A stretch of DNA of 39,684 bases from contig JAJPIU010000220.1 of NCBI GenBank assembly GCA_021324535.1, positions 1-39,684 on the forward strand, written 5' to 3'. Within the stretch, counting starts at the first letter, position 1. Each line of letters starts with the position of its first letter. This DNA comes from Pseudomonadota bacterium (GTDB taxonomy: Bacteria; Chloroflexota; Ktedonobacteria; Ktedonobacterales; JADMIN01). Shown here piece after piece: positions 7,626 through 15,867 of the stretch. The notes beneath the pieces were generated by a model. That model had not been told where the DNA came from. It ran no database searches and worked only from the letters and a program-made list of their open reading frames with translations. The translations under genes and the position numbers were made by a program.

Positions 7626-8720
7626 ATGACACTACCACAGACCGATCCGCAGGAGCGCCGGAATGAGCGGGTTGGGCAAGCGGCGCTCCCTTCGTCTGAA
7701 ACGGATGGGGTCGGTGCGATTACCCGGCCGCACCCAACGCCGCTGCAAAGACTAGGCGCCGCGCTGCTAGGGTTGATTGCGCCGTCGCCTGCGCCATTGC
7801 GTCTGCCGCGTCATGCTGCCCAGCGCACCGCCGCTGAACGCTTCGCCGCCGCTGTCTGGGGGCCAACGCTCAGCATGGGGGTCAACCTCGTGCTGGTGGT
7901 GGTGAAGGCGTTCGCGGGCGTTATCTCCGGTTCGGCGGCGTTGCTGGCCGACGCGGGCCATTCGGGGGCTGACCTCGCCAATAACGTCTTCGTGCTGGCC
8001 TCGCTGTTCTATGCGCGCCGCCCCGCCGACGAGACGCATCCTTACGGCCATGACCGCGCCGAGCCGCTTGCCGCCGGTGGTTCGGCGTTTCTGCTTGGGC
8101 TGGTCGGCCTGTACTTTGGTTGGGACTCTATCCAGAAGTTGATCATCGGCACACCCGTTCCCACGACGCTGGCGCTATGGGTGGCGATAGGCGCGCTGGT
8201 GGCCAAGTTGGTGATCTCGCGGGTGGAGTCAGCGATTGCGCGCGATGTCGCCTCGCAGGCGATCCAGGCGGATGCGCGCGATAACCTCGCCGATGTGCTG
8301 AGTTCGGGCGCGGTAGTCATCGGCGTGCTGGGCGCACGGCTGGGCTATCCCCGGCTGGATGGCGCGGCGGGCGTAGTCATCGCCCTGCTGATCCTGGTAA
8401 ACGCAGTGCAGATCGCTGCTACCTCTGCCCATGAACTGCTCGATCACAACCTCGATCCCGAATCGCTGGCGCGGGTACGGGCGGCGGCGGGCAGTGTGGG
8501 TGGCGTACGCACAGTACGCGCGGCGACCGGGCGCATCCATGGAAGCGATATACTGATCAACCTCAGCGTGGAGGTTGACCCGGCGATGCGTGTGGATGAG
8601 GCCGCGCAGGTGGCCGACAACGTGCGCCAAGCGGTTTATCAGGCCGCGCCGGAGGTAGGCGATGTGACCGTGGAACTCAACACCGATCATCTGGCGCGGC
8701 TGCGGCGTCAGTTGCGCTAG
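7626..8720 (+). CDS. Cation diffusion facilitator (CDF) metal exporter
   Basis: 364 residues. A proline-rich cytosolic extension of about 70 residues precedes the usual six-helix CDF membrane domain (about 75-280) and a cytosolic dimerisation domain (about 285-360). The transport-site residues are HxxxD in helix 2 (H112, D116) and DxxxD in helix 5 (D219, D223), plus HPYGHDRAE in the helix 2-3 loop. CDF proteins export Zn, Fe, Mn or Co in exchange for protons. Asp instead of His at the first helix-5 position argues against a strictly Zn-specific transporter, but metal choice cannot be settled here. Ribosome-site-like GGGG lies just upstream. It is convergent with the monooxygenase gene. Confidence 0.88.
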   Translation: MTLPQTDPQERRNERVGQAALPSSETDGVGAITRPHPTPLQRLGAALLGLIAPSPAPLRLPRHAAQRTAAERFAAAVWGPTLSMGVNLVLVVVKAFAGVISGSAALLADAGHSGADLANNVFVLASLFYARRPADETHPYGHDRAEPLAAGGSAFLLGLVGLYFGWDSIQKLIIGTPVPTTLALWVAIGALVAKLVISRVESAIARDVASQAIQADARDNLADVLSSGAVVIGVLGARLGYPRLDGAAGVVIALLILVNAVQIAATSAHELLDHNLDPESLARVRAAAGSVGGVRTVRAATGRIHGSDILINLSVEVDPAMRVDEAAQVADNVRQAVYQAAPEVGDVTVELNTDHLARLRRQLR

Positions 8721-8734
8721 GCAGGCGCAAGCAT

Positions 8735-8777
8735 GGCGTTAGACCTCCGTTTGGGAGGCCAGGAGACGGCCAACGCC
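8735..8777. terminator. Nested hairpin between convergent genes
   Basis: An outer stem GGCGTT (8735-8740) / AACGCC (8772-8777) encloses an inner stem CCTCC (8744-8748) / GGAGG (8754-8758). It fills the 91-bp gap between the CDF and monooxygenase 3' ends. No T-run, so a terminator role is only likely by position. Confidence 0.4.
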
Positions 8778-8811
8778 AACAACGCGGCGACCGTTCCCGG
8801 AACGATCCTCA

Positions 8812-10353
8812 TCAGCGCCCTCCCGCAGGTATCGCTTGTGGCTGTGACTGCGCGTGCGGCATTGGCGCCGCCACACCGCTGCACCGTGAGTAGCGCATAG
8901 CGCCGTCGTTCAGCCGCGAGTAACGGAAGTTCAGCAGGTCGCGCGCGTAGTTCTGGTAGTTGCGCCAGGGCTTGCGCGACCCCTGATGAGGGAAATAGCC
9001 AACGGCGCGCTGCACATAGCCCGACGTGAGGTTGATCGCGGGTTCCTCGTCCATAGAATCGGTCGGACGCTGTGGGCGAGCCTCGATATAGCCATGCCGA
9101 TCCATATACTTCAATAACCGGCATACGTATTGAGCAATCAGCTCGCATTTGAGCGTCCACGAGGCATTGGTATAGCCAAATGACGACGCGAGGTTGGGCA
9201 CGCCGCTATACATCATGCCCCGATAGCTGAGCGTCTCCGCCAGATCAACCCGCGCGCCGTCAACAGTTAGGCTCACGCCGCTCATCAGCCGCATATTGAG
9301 CCCCGTCGCGGTGATGATGATGTCGGCTGCCAGTTCCTTGCCAGAAGACGTACACACGCCCTGCTCTGTAAACGTCTCAATCTGATCGGTGACGATGGAG
9401 ACCTTGCCCTGCTTGATGGCGTTGAAGAAATCGGCGTCAGGCGCCAGGCACAACCGCTGATCCCATGGATTGTAGGATGGCGAGAAATCCTTCTCCACGT
9501 CATAATCCGGCCCAAGCATCTCGCGCGTCATCTTGAGAATCTCTTCTTTGACAAATGCTGGCTTGCGGCGGGCGAGGCTGTAGAAGTACATGCCAAACGC
9601 GATATTTTTGCCGCGCACGAGCTGGCGCGCGACCGGCGTGGGAAGCCGCTGATACAGCCAGTTCGCGATGGCGTCCTCTGATGGCCGCGCGACGATATAG
9701 GTGGGCGAACGTTGCAGCACAGTGACATGCGCAGCTTTCTCGGCCAGCGCCGGGGCAAGCGTCACGGATGTCGCGCCGCTGCCAATAATGAGCACGCGCT
9801 TATCGGCGTAGTCAAGGTTCTCCGGCCATGCCTGGGGATGCACAATGTGTCCAGCGAAGCGGTCAACCCCCGGCCAGCCGGGCGTGTAGCCACGCTCGTA
9901 ATCATAGTAGCCGGTGCACATAAAGAGAAAGTTGCAGGTCAGGGTGACGGCTTCGCCAGTTGCGCTGTTCTCCGCCTCGACCGTCCACAACCCCTGCTCG
10001 GATGACCACTCGGCGCGCCGCAGCCGATGATTATAGCGAATCTTGCGGTCAATGCCGTACTCTTCTGCGGTCTCGCGCACATACTTCAAGATGGCAGGCC
10101 CATCGGCGATGGCTTTGGCTTCGCGCCAGGGACGAAAGGAGTAGCCGAGCGTGTGCATATCCGAATCGGAGCGGACGCCCGGATAGCGGAACAAGTCCCA
10201 TGTGCCGCCTATCGCGTTGCGCCCTTCGAGCACGGCATAGCTTTTCTTGGGGCAGCGTGTCTGCACGTAATAGGCGGCGCAGACCCCCGACAGCCCTGCG
10301 CCAACGATCAGAACGTCCACATGCTCAGCACGCTCCGCATGTTCGACAGTCAT
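8812..10353 (-). CDS. Flavin-containing monooxygenase, Baeyer-Villiger type
   Basis: 513 residues from ATG 10351-10353, chosen because GGGAGG lies 6 nt upstream; an upstream in-frame ATG at 10392 lacks this. FAD-binding Rossmann motif IVGAGLSG is at the N-terminus, followed by the GGTWDLFRYPGVRSDSD region. The FxGxxxHxxxWP fingerprint is present (FAGHIVHPQAWP), then a second nucleotide motif IGSGATS for NADPH. This combination marks class B monooxygenases that insert one oxygen atom from O2 into ketones, or oxidise heteroatoms, using NADPH. The substrate is unknown. It is transcribed alone from the promoter at 10414-10442 and converges on the CDF gene. Confidence 0.88.
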   Translation of the reverse strand: MTVEHAERAEHVDVLIVGAGLSGVCAAYYVQTRCPKKSYAVLEGRNAIGGTWDLFRYPGVRSDSDMHTLGYSFRPWREAKAIADGPAILKYVRETAEEYGIDRKIRYNHRLRRAEWSSEQGLWTVEAENSATGEAVTLTCNFLFMCTGYYDYERGYTPGWPGVDRFAGHIVHPQAWPENLDYADKRVLIIGSGATSVTLAPALAEKAAHVTVLQRSPTYIVARPSEDAIANWLYQRLPTPVARQLVRGKNIAFGMYFYSLARRKPAFVKEEILKMTREMLGPDYDVEKDFSPSYNPWDQRLCLAPDADFFNAIKQGKVSIVTDQIETFTEQGVCTSSGKELAADIIITATGLNMRLMSGVSLTVDGARVDLAETLSYRGMMYSGVPNLASSFGYTNASWTLKCELIAQYVCRLLKYMDRHGYIEARPQRPTDSMDEEPAINLTSGYVQRAVGYFPHQGSRKPWRNYQNYARDLLNFRYSRLNDGAMRYSRCSGVAAPMPHAQSQPQAIPAGGR

Positions 10354-10413
10354 CCAGTTCCTCCCTCTCGTTCCTGGCGTGGTCAGGCGCACGATGCAGA
10401 TGAGATCGTGAAG

Positions 10414-10442
10414 AGTATCTGGTATAGATTGTAACTTGTCAA
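10414..10442 (-). promoter_or_regulatory. Sigma-70-type promoter of the monooxygenase
   Basis: On the minus strand: TTGACA (10437-10442), 17-nt spacer, GATACT (10414-10419). It lies 61 bp upstream of the chosen start. Confidence 0.65.
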
Positions 10443-10730
10443 GAGCACGAAGGATCGGCGAGCTGGCGACGTCAGTCGTTGGCGACAGGGCGGCGGGCGT
10501 GGCGACAGCAGGCGGGCGGGTGAAACCGCACCTAAGGGCTTCGCCACGAAGTCCGCCGACGCGGACTCTTCTGGGGCAAAAGAGATCGCATAGGGTAAGC
10601 GATGGAGTATGGCGAGCGCCCCCAAGTACCGCCGCGCTCCTGGGCGGCGAGTATGGAGCACCCAGGACGCGCTTGTCCTTGCGCGCATTTCTTACCCACT
10701 ATCTACGCGGTTCAACCATCACAGTGTGGG
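10443..10730. other. Intergenic stretch with one copy of a dispersed hairpin repeat
   Basis: No credible gene. Frames on both strands here are Arg/Pro/Ser-rich and lack ribosome sites. It contains the repeat copy at 10511-10567; the rest shows nothing I can name. Confidence 0.5.
10511..10567 (-). repeat. Dispersed hairpin repeat, copy A
   Basis: Read on the minus strand it begins AGTCCGCG, has GGCGGACTTCGTGGC in the middle and ends CCGCCCGCC. It aligns over its length with copies B (11761-11814) and C (38809-38869). Its distal stem is GGT-TTC-ACC where B and C have GGCT-TG-AGCC, so pairing is kept while bases differ. Confidence 0.8.
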
Positions 10731-11471
10731 CTAACGCGGCGGCAACTTGGGCGCCTGGGTGGGAACCGGCACAGGCGCATAGGGAGCGGCGGGCTGACCT
10801 ATTGCCTGTTGTGGCATCGCTCTCGGCCCCCAAAGGCTGAAAATGGTGGGAAAGATAAGTACAGGGATCAAGGTGATGGCTGCGAGAATAGACCATACCA
10901 CCCATCCCCAGCGACGAAGCTGGAAGGATTTGACGATGCAGTAGATGGAGCAACCAAAAAGTCCCCAATAGGCGAGACCGCCAACGAGTATGAGTACAGT
11001 CCACCCTGGCGAGCCTATGGCAAAAGTATCGCTATGGTAGGAAGCGATGACGACGTCATAAATAAAGAATAGCAGCAGCAGCGCACCGGATAGGCGACTA
11101 AGCCGTGGATAGTGCGCAATCACTCTGTATCGCGAGGTTTTACCCGCGCTTGCTGCAGGAGCCATTGACTGTTGCGCAGGCCATGCAGGCGCCACAGGTT
11201 GCAGCTGTGCGCCCAACGAACCGCTGGCGCTTGGTAGCATTGGGCTGGCCTGTTGCGCAGGAGCACTATTGCCAGACTGTGCTTGTTGGCCAGAGAAGGG
11301 AGATTGGTTGGCGGGATACGCCTGGTAGGGAGCGCCTGGTTGCGGCTGTTGCAGCGACATGCCCGCGTGTTGGCTGCGATGTGAAAGAACTGTAATGCCT
11401 TTGACGGCGTACGAGCCAATGGTGAAACATCCCGCGATGATACCGATGATGACGCCGAGGTTCTGTAGCAT
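10731..11471 (-). CDS. Membrane protein with Gln/Pro/Ala-rich linker, unknown function
   Basis: 246 residues from ATG 11469-11471, preceded by AGAAGGA. One hydrophobic N-terminal helix (about 5-28) is followed by a disordered Gln/Pro/Ala/Ser-rich segment (about 38-112), then four hydrophobic helices (about 125-220) and a Pro-rich tail ending KLPPR. The Pro/Gln stretches resemble extracytoplasmic or cytosolic low-complexity linkers of Chloroflexota membrane proteins. I do not recognise the family. It appears monocistronic, driven by the promoter at 11549-11577, with a five-unit 12-bp repeat between promoter and start. Confidence 0.7.
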   Translation of the reverse strand: MLQNLGVIIGIIAGCFTIGSYAVKGITVLSHRSQHAGMSLQQPQPGAPYQAYPANQSPFSGQQAQSGNSAPAQQASPMLPSASGSLGAQLQPVAPAWPAQQSMAPAASAGKTSRYRVIAHYPRLSRLSGALLLLFFIYDVVIASYHSDTFAIGSPGWTVLILVGGLAYWGLFGCSIYCIVKSFQLRRWGWVVWSILAAITLIPVLIFPTIFSLWGPRAMPQQAIGQPAAPYAPVPVPTQAPKLPPR

Positions 11472-11491
11472 GACACACCGTCCTTCTGGGG

Positions 11492-11551
11492 AGTATAGAT
11501 TTCAGTATAGATTTCAGTATAGATTTCAGTATAGATTTCAGTATAGATTTC
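11492..11551. repeat. 12-bp tandem repeat, five perfect units
   Basis: Five identical copies of AGTATAGATTTC on the plus strand. In the direction of the downstream (minus-strand) gene each unit reads GAAATCTATACT and so offers a TATACT hexamer close to a -10 element every 12 bp. The array ends 20 bp from the start codon at 11471. Confidence 0.97.
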
Positions 11552-11577
11552 ATATCACATGATGAGGTGTTTGTCAA
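11549..11577 (-). promoter_or_regulatory. Predicted promoter of the 246-aa membrane protein
   Basis: Minus strand TTGACA (11572-11577), 17-nt spacer, TATGAA (11549-11554). The -10 overlaps the outermost 12-bp repeat unit, so the remaining units would lie in the leader or act as additional -10 elements. Confidence 0.55.
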
Positions 11578-11849
11578 GGGGCTAGATGCCCTTTTGCCAG
11601 AGAGCAGCATGTCATTATTGGGTGCGCGTATGCGTGTTCGCCGGATGGCGTCTAGGCCAGCGGTACGGGGCCGCCCGGGACGGCGGCGCTACTCGATAGG
11701 GGCGCGGCGCGCGTCTTGCTATTTTGCTTATTGGATGGCGATCCTGTCGCTTCAGAGAGGCCGCGCAGGCGGCCTTGGTGGCGGAGCTTCTAGGCGCGGC
11801 TTGAGCCGCCCGCCACCTGCACACGCCCGTCAACCTCTCGCTCGCGCGT
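11578..11849. other. Intergenic stretch with repeat copy B
   Basis: No credible gene; frames here are Arg/Ala-rich and lack ribosome sites. Holds the repeat at 11761-11814 and otherwise nothing recognisable. Confidence 0.5.
11761..11814 (+). repeat. Dispersed hairpin repeat, copy B
   Basis: Shares AGGCGGCCTT.GTGGC, CTAGGC.CGGCTTGAGCCG and CCGCCCGCC with copy C, and the same block order with copy A. It lies just beyond the 3' end of the 353-aa membrane protein gene. Confidence 0.85.
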
Positions 11850-12911
11850 TCACACGCCCGCCGTGCGATACGCCGACTCGAAACAGGCCACACGCCGCGC
11901 CAGCACGATCAGCCCGCCCAGCGCCAGCAGATTCGCCAGAGCAAGCAGGATCATATTGAGATCGCGGATGAGCAGCGCGAGAACCGGCGAGAAGACGATG
12001 AAGACACCCAACACCCCTGATACCAACGCCAGCCGATGGCGCATGCCCCACCCAGGCCGCCGCGCCCACCACCGCACGAGATAGACGCCAAGAGCGTCAG
12101 TCGCCAGGATGAACGCGATGGGCAAGATATGGATGGGAAGCAGATTGCGCAAGACAAAGAGGGTGAATAGCACAACGAAGGCGCCCAGGAATCCCATCAG
12201 CCGGAGGAGCCACAAGCTAGGCGGCTCCTCGCTTCCCACTGGCTGCACAGGTGGAATGCGTATGAAGCTCCCCAGCAGCAAGCACGCGAGAAAAATAGCA
12301 GGCGCAATGGCAAACGTGACTGGCGGATGATCATAGCTCTTGCCGTAATAGTTGTGAAAGCCATAGGTAACGAACAGCACAAGCACAATCAGGCCAAGCC
12401 AGACGGTGAACGCGATCCTTCCCATGCGGCCTAGCCAGGAACGCGCCGCTATCGTCGGAAAAAGCGCCTCGGCCAGCACAATCGAGGTGAGGATGCTTAG
12501 CGTCACATGGATGCTGGTAAACGCCGTGACAAACGTCCAGTTGACAGCGAAGGCGCGTGCGGCGTCGGGCGGTGGCGTCCAGCGGGGATTGAACCAGCTT
12601 TGATAGGAGATTCCTTCTTCCAGCGCGCCATAGGCAATCCCCAGTATGGCAAGGTTGGCCCAACCGAGGCCGCGCGCCCGCACGATCTCACGCGCCAGCA
12701 GCGCGCCGGAGCCATACAAGCCGGCCGTCAGCATCACCCCACCGAGATTATTCCAGGCCAGCGGCGGGGTAGAGCCAGACAGGAACTCGGCGACCAGCGG
12801 AGCGATCAGATAGAGCGCGAAGATGGCTGGCCATGTGCGCTGTCGCTGAACACCTGTCGCCATAGGAGAACCAGGCGGGCGTTCCAGAAGCGGTGTGGCC
12901 TGCGCGTCCAT
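11850..12911 (-). CDS. Polytopic membrane protein of unknown function
   Basis: 353 residues from ATG 12909-12911, preceded by AGGGAG. About 9-10 hydrophobic helices. Distinctive motifs are AEFLSGSTPPLAWNN, YGSGALLAREIVRARGLGW and AYGALEEGISYQSWFNPRW (about residues 40-112). I recall these from uncharacterised membrane proteins of Actinobacteria and Chloroflexota. The EEG motif is reminiscent of CPBP-type intramembrane proteases, but the following Arg and the distal His motifs of that family are not evident, so I do not call it a protease. Its first 106 nt overlap the tail of the upstream 100-codon BRO-like ORF. Confidence 0.75.
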   Translation of the reverse strand: MDAQATPLLERPPGSPMATGVQRQRTWPAIFALYLIAPLVAEFLSGSTPPLAWNNLGGVMLTAGLYGSGALLAREIVRARGLGWANLAILGIAYGALEEGISYQSWFNPRWTPPPDAARAFAVNWTFVTAFTSIHVTLSILTSIVLAEALFPTIAARSWLGRMGRIAFTVWLGLIVLVLFVTYGFHNYYGKSYDHPPVTFAIAPAIFLACLLLGSFIRIPPVQPVGSEEPPSLWLLRLMGFLGAFVVLFTLFVLRNLLPIHILPIAFILATDALGVYLVRWWARRPGWGMRHRLALVSGVLGVFIVFSPVLALLIRDLNMILLALANLLALGGLIVLARRVACFESAYRTAGV

Positions 12912-13108
12912 AGACTTCTCCCTACTGCGACGACGCTAGTGTTTGGCGTCGTCGAGCCTGGCCTGACGCGCGCTTGCGTCGCGTCAATCGGGCGGGTCAC
13001 AGCATCGAGGCGTCGCGCGCCCTCCCGCGCCAGCCATTGCTTGATCGGCTCGGCTTTGGGCGAGGGGACGGACTGGATGATACGCAGCAGTATCTCGGCG
13101 TCAGTCAT
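12806..13108 (-). pseudogene. BRO-N domain C-terminal half, truncated ORF
   Basis: 100 codons from ATG 13106-13108, overlapping the upstream gene's stop by 4 nt (ATGA) with a GGAGGGAGAAGGAG ribosome site. Residues 1-45 (TDAEILLRIIQSVPSPK, then AEPIKQWLAREGARRLD) are the canonical second half of the BRO-N/DinD domain. The first half, which normally precedes DAExLLRIIQS, is missing from this ORF. After about residue 46 the sequence has no family resemblance and runs 106 nt into the next gene in another frame. Its role, if expressed, could be to complement or modulate the first protein. More simply it is the severed 3' piece of an antirepressor-like gene. Confidence 0.75.
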
Positions 13109-14046
13109 GCTCCTTCTCCCTCCTTGCTCTCCTGTCGAGTGCTGTGCAGAAAGACGCTCAAGTCTTCCCAGGTTGCAATCCCACTCGCTTCCGCCTGCGC
13201 GAAGATGGCAAAGCGCGGCCCGGGTTGGATGAGGCCACAGCCTATGGCCTCACGTAGGGAGCGAAATAAGGGTGTGCTGGTAGTGGCGCTATGCAGGTCG
13301 TACAAGGCAAGAATGACATGCTGGACTCGTTCCGCTGACACAGAGGAAAGAGCAAGTCTGTTCCTCGCTACCTCGGCGCTGTTATAGGTAGGTTGTTCTG
13401 TGTCGAGATAGTGTTGCTCACGCGATTCCAATAGTTCAGGATTGGTGACTTCTTCCACCACAGCGAACGCGAACACCTCCTCACCATAGGTGTTCCATGC
13501 CTCTTGTAATCGACAGGCATGATGTTTCCCTCGGCGCAACAATGTTTGGTGTTGAGCAAAGCGGGCGGAAATGTTCGTGCTGCTGCCGATATAGCGCTCG
13601 TGGGTGATGGTATTGACGATGGCATAGACGCCGCCTGCGCCCGAAGAGATATATTGATCTTGATCTTGGCTTTGTGTGATGCTGCCCACTCGGCGATGCT
13701 GAGCAGGTAGGGTATGAATCAAGGAGACGAGAGTAACAAAGTCGGCGCAATCGGTCTCGCGTTGTTTGCCATCGGGCGCCCGTAGTTTGAGAGGGTTACA
13801 TGCTGCCACCAAGTGGCGAAACTCTTCGTCAAAGATGCGGTTTTTCATCATCGCCCAATACACACGCGGCGTTGGGGAATCGGTCAATAGACCAATCACA
13901 TCGATCACGGAGAAGAACAAGCGTCCATCATGCCAGAGGCGGCGAATGGAGCGATCCGCTTGCTCTTCGATGATCGCCAGGGCGTTGTCGTCAGGGATGG
14001 TTTCGTTTGCGGGGTCTTGCTGGGGATGCTCGTCGTGTGTGGACAT
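13105..14046 (-). CDS. BRO-N domain fused to GIY-YIG nuclease
   Basis: 313 residues from ATG 14044-14046 with AAGGTGA upstream. Residues about 33-102 are a BRO-N module (IRRLWHDGRLFFSVIDVIGLL, then VYWAMMKNR, and KLRAPDGKQRETDCAD), a DNA-binding domain of phage and viral antirepressors. Residues 138-222 form a GIY-YIG nuclease: GVYAIVN and RYIGSS (the two strands), R162, the helix with LQEAWNTYGEE, metal-binding E207 or E210 in LESREQ, and a terminal Asn (Y221-N222). About 90 further residues have no assignment. After DCAD the BRO-N sequence diverges (FVTLVSLIHTLPAQ), while the canonical continuation appears in the overlapping downstream ORF. The protein is likely a site-specific endonuclease guided or regulated by BRO-N. 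Confidence 0.8.
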   Translation of the reverse strand: MSTHDEHPQQDPANETIPDDNALAIIEEQADRSIRRLWHDGRLFFSVIDVIGLLTDSPTPRVYWAMMKNRIFDEEFRHLVAACNPLKLRAPDGKQRETDCADFVTLVSLIHTLPAQHRRVGSITQSQDQDQYISSGAGGVYAIVNTITHERYIGSSTNISARFAQHQTLLRRGKHHACRLQEAWNTYGEEVFAFAVVEEVTNPELLESREQHYLDTEQPTYNSAEVARNRLALSSVSAERVQHVILALYDLHSATTSTPLFRSLREAIGCGLIQPGPRFAIFAQAEASGIATWEDLSVFLHSTRQESKEGEGA

Positions 14047-14319
14047 ACGATGTCACCTTTCTGTGGTGAAAGGCGCTGTCGAGGCAGGTGGTGGGGGAAT
14101 AATGGGGAACGATAGACGTACACACTGGCCAGAACGGCATTGCCTGTGCTATGTTCCCCTATAGCCCTCGCGCTGTAGTGGCAGCGCTGTGTGGTCAGGT
14201 GGGCGTATCTGTTGGAAGCGGGTACGCCCATCGAACATATTGACAAAGAGAGTATGGCAGACTCAGGCGGAAAAGGGAAGACACTCTGGCAGACGGCAAA
14301 ATGTCTATCGCGGATGCGG
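14047..14319. other. Intergenic stretch, nothing recognised
   Basis: Spacer between the 5' end of the BRO-N/GIY-YIG gene and the 3' end of the LURP-one-like gene. Plus-strand frames here continue antisense into the neighbour and look non-coding. A 6-bp stem CCTTTC/GAAAGG lies next to the ribosome site near 14056-14073. Confidence 0.4.
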
Positions 14320-14850
14320 CTACACAGTTGCGGCGGTCGTCGCGGCGCTTGCTGCGACTGCCTCATCGGCCATCTGGATCAGCAGATACCAGCCTACTCC
14401 CGCCAGGATAGGCAGTTCAGGAAGCGCCGCGCCAGTTGGCTCAACCACCACGCGCGCCCTGCGTGAGCCACCCCATCGCGGCTTGATGCGCAGCGCGGGC
14501 GTCTCCTGCGGCGTCAGCCAGAACCACTCACCGTTCCAGAAGCCCTGCCGTTTGATCGTATACGCTGCGCCATTGGCAAATGTCAACGTTCCACTCGACC
14601 ACCTGTGCGTGAGCCTTGCGATCACCATGCCAGCGTTATCGCTCACGATGATGCGAGGCCGCCAGAAGCCCTGGCGCTGAATCGTCCACTGCTGATAGGG
14701 CGTTTTTAGATCGGCCACGGAGCGCCAGCCGCGTTGCCAGGTGAGCGTAGCGAAAACCGTCTCACTCATCCTTAGCTCGTAGATGCGCTTGAAGAGGGCA
14801 GGCTGCTCCCAGGTCAGCTCTTGGCCAATCACATCTTGAAGTGTTGGCAT
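14320..14850 (-). CDS. LURP-one-related / tubby-like fold protein
   Basis: 176 residues from ATG 14848-14850, preceded by AAAGGGG at 8 nt; an in-frame ATG at 14904 has no ribosome site. The sequence is beta-rich with Trp/Arg repeats: WTIQRQGFWRPRIIVSD, ARLTHRWSSGTLTF, YTIKRQGFWNGEWFWLTP. The last 25 residues are hydrophobic and Ala-rich (LPILAGVGWYLLIQMADE). This pattern matches LURP-one/scramblase-like beta-barrel proteins whose biochemical role in bacteria is unclear. The C-terminal helix could anchor the protein in the membrane. It is 78 nt downstream of the HAD phosphatase gene on the same strand and likely cotranscribed. Confidence 0.6.
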   Translation of the reverse strand: MPTLQDVIGQELTWEQPALFKRIYELRMSETVFATLTWQRGWRSVADLKTPYQQWTIQRQGFWRPRIIVSDNAGMVIARLTHRWSSGTLTFANGAAYTIKRQGFWNGEWFWLTPQETPALRIKPRWGGSRRARVVVEPTGAALPELPILAGVGWYLLIQMADEAVAASAATTAATV

Positions 14851-14928
14851 CTCAATTGCCCCTTTCGTGCTTGTTGCTTTGCGCTTCTGAACGCTTATGA
14901 ACATTACGGACGATACGAGCTTGACGGA

Positions 14929-15762
14929 CTATATGGTGATCTGCGCAACAGACTCGACGACGGCAGTGGGACGATAGGGAAAACGGTTGACCTGCTCGCG
15001 CGAGGTCACACCTGTCAGCACGAGGATGGTCGCCATGCCTGCCTCCGTGCCGCCGACAATATCGGTATCCATGCGGTCGCCGATCATAATGGATGTTTCG
15101 GAGTGCGCTTTGAGCTGGCGCAGCGCGGCACGCATCATCAGCGGATTGGGTTTACCGACGAAATACGGCTTGACACCCGTTGCCTCAGCCACCAGCGCCG
15201 CCACCGCGCCCGTCGCAGGAGCCAGCCCACCCTCGCTTGGGCCGATCACATCGGGATTCGTGGCGATGAAACGGGCGCCCTCCAACACCAGCCGCACCGC
15301 CTGCGTCAGCCGCACGAAGCTATAGGAGAGTGTCTCACCCAGCACGACATAATCGGGACGGCTGTCGGTGAGGGTATAGCCGATATCGTGCAGCGCGGTG
15401 GTCAGCCCGGCCTCGCCGATCACATACGCCGAGCCGTTGGGCTGTTGTGTATGCAGGAATTGTGCGGTGGCCAGCGCCGAGGTGAAGAGTTCGCGTTCGC
15501 CGACGTGTAGCCCGATGCGCGCGAGCCGGGCCTGTAAGTCGCGCGGGGTGTAGAGCGAATTGTTGGTGAGGATCAGAAACGGCTTGCCCTGCGCCCGCAG
15601 CCGCGCAATGAATTCGTCGGCCCCTGGCACAAGCTGCGAGCCGCGCACCAGCACGCCATCCATATCCATCAGATACGTCGCCGCCTGCGGGAGCGCGCCG
15701 GGCACATTGGCGGTGGTTGTCACGTCGGTGGTTCCGTCATTGGTTGGCTCGGTTGGCTGCAT
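14929..15762 (-). CDS. HAD-superfamily (IIA) phosphatase, NagD-like
   Basis: 277 residues from ATG 15760-15762, with GGGG 6 nt upstream; this gives the usual family length, while the longer frame to 15948 does not. HAD motifs in order: [12 protein letters not shown] (nucleophile DxD), ILTNNS (motif II Thr/Ser region), GKPNP with Lys (motif III), and [13 protein letters not shown] (motif IV acidic pair). The IIA cap type and the [14 protein letters not shown] segment match NagD and p-nitrophenylphosphatase-like enzymes. These dephosphorylate nucleotide monophosphates, glycerol phosphate or sugar phosphates. The precise substrate cannot be inferred. Confidence 0.88.
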   Translation of the reverse strand: MQPTEPTNDGTTDVTTTANVPGALPQAATYLMDMDGVLVRGSQLVPGADEFIARLRAQGKPFLILTNNSLYTPRDLQARLARIGLHVGERELFTSALATAQFLHTQQPNGSAYVIGEAGLTTALHDIGYTLTDSRPDYVVLGETLSYSFVRLTQAVRLVLEGARFIATNPDVIGPSEGGLAPATGAVAALVAEATGVKPYFVGKPNPLMMRAALRQLKAHSETSIMIGDRMDTDIVGGTEAGMATILVLTGVTSREQVNRFPYRPTAVVESVAQITI

Positions 15763-15832
15763 ATTTTCCCCTTTGGCTAGATCAGCCGGTGGTTGCAGTG
15801 GCGCTTCGCAGTTGCAAATGACGAGATATACT

Positions 15833-15841
15833 ACTATACCA
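15833..15841 (-). promoter_or_regulatory. Extended -10 promoter of the HAD phosphatase
   Basis: Minus strand TGGTATAGT, an extended -10 element (TGn then TATAGT), 71 bp upstream of the start. No good -35 is visible, as is common for this promoter class. Confidence 0.4.
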
Positions 15842-15867
15842 TTCACAACAATCTTTGGCATGTGCAA

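Noticed and set aside
11492-11551. CRISPR array
   Set aside because: The 12-bp units are contiguous without spacers, so it is a simple tandem repeat.
12909-12911. CPBP-type intramembrane protease assignment for the 353-aa membrane protein
   Set aside because: It has a GALEEG motif but no EExxxR and no distal His motifs at the expected distances.
14189-14680. 163-codon plus-strand frame
   Set aside because: Mostly antisense to the LURP-one-like gene and without ribosome site; judged a shadow.
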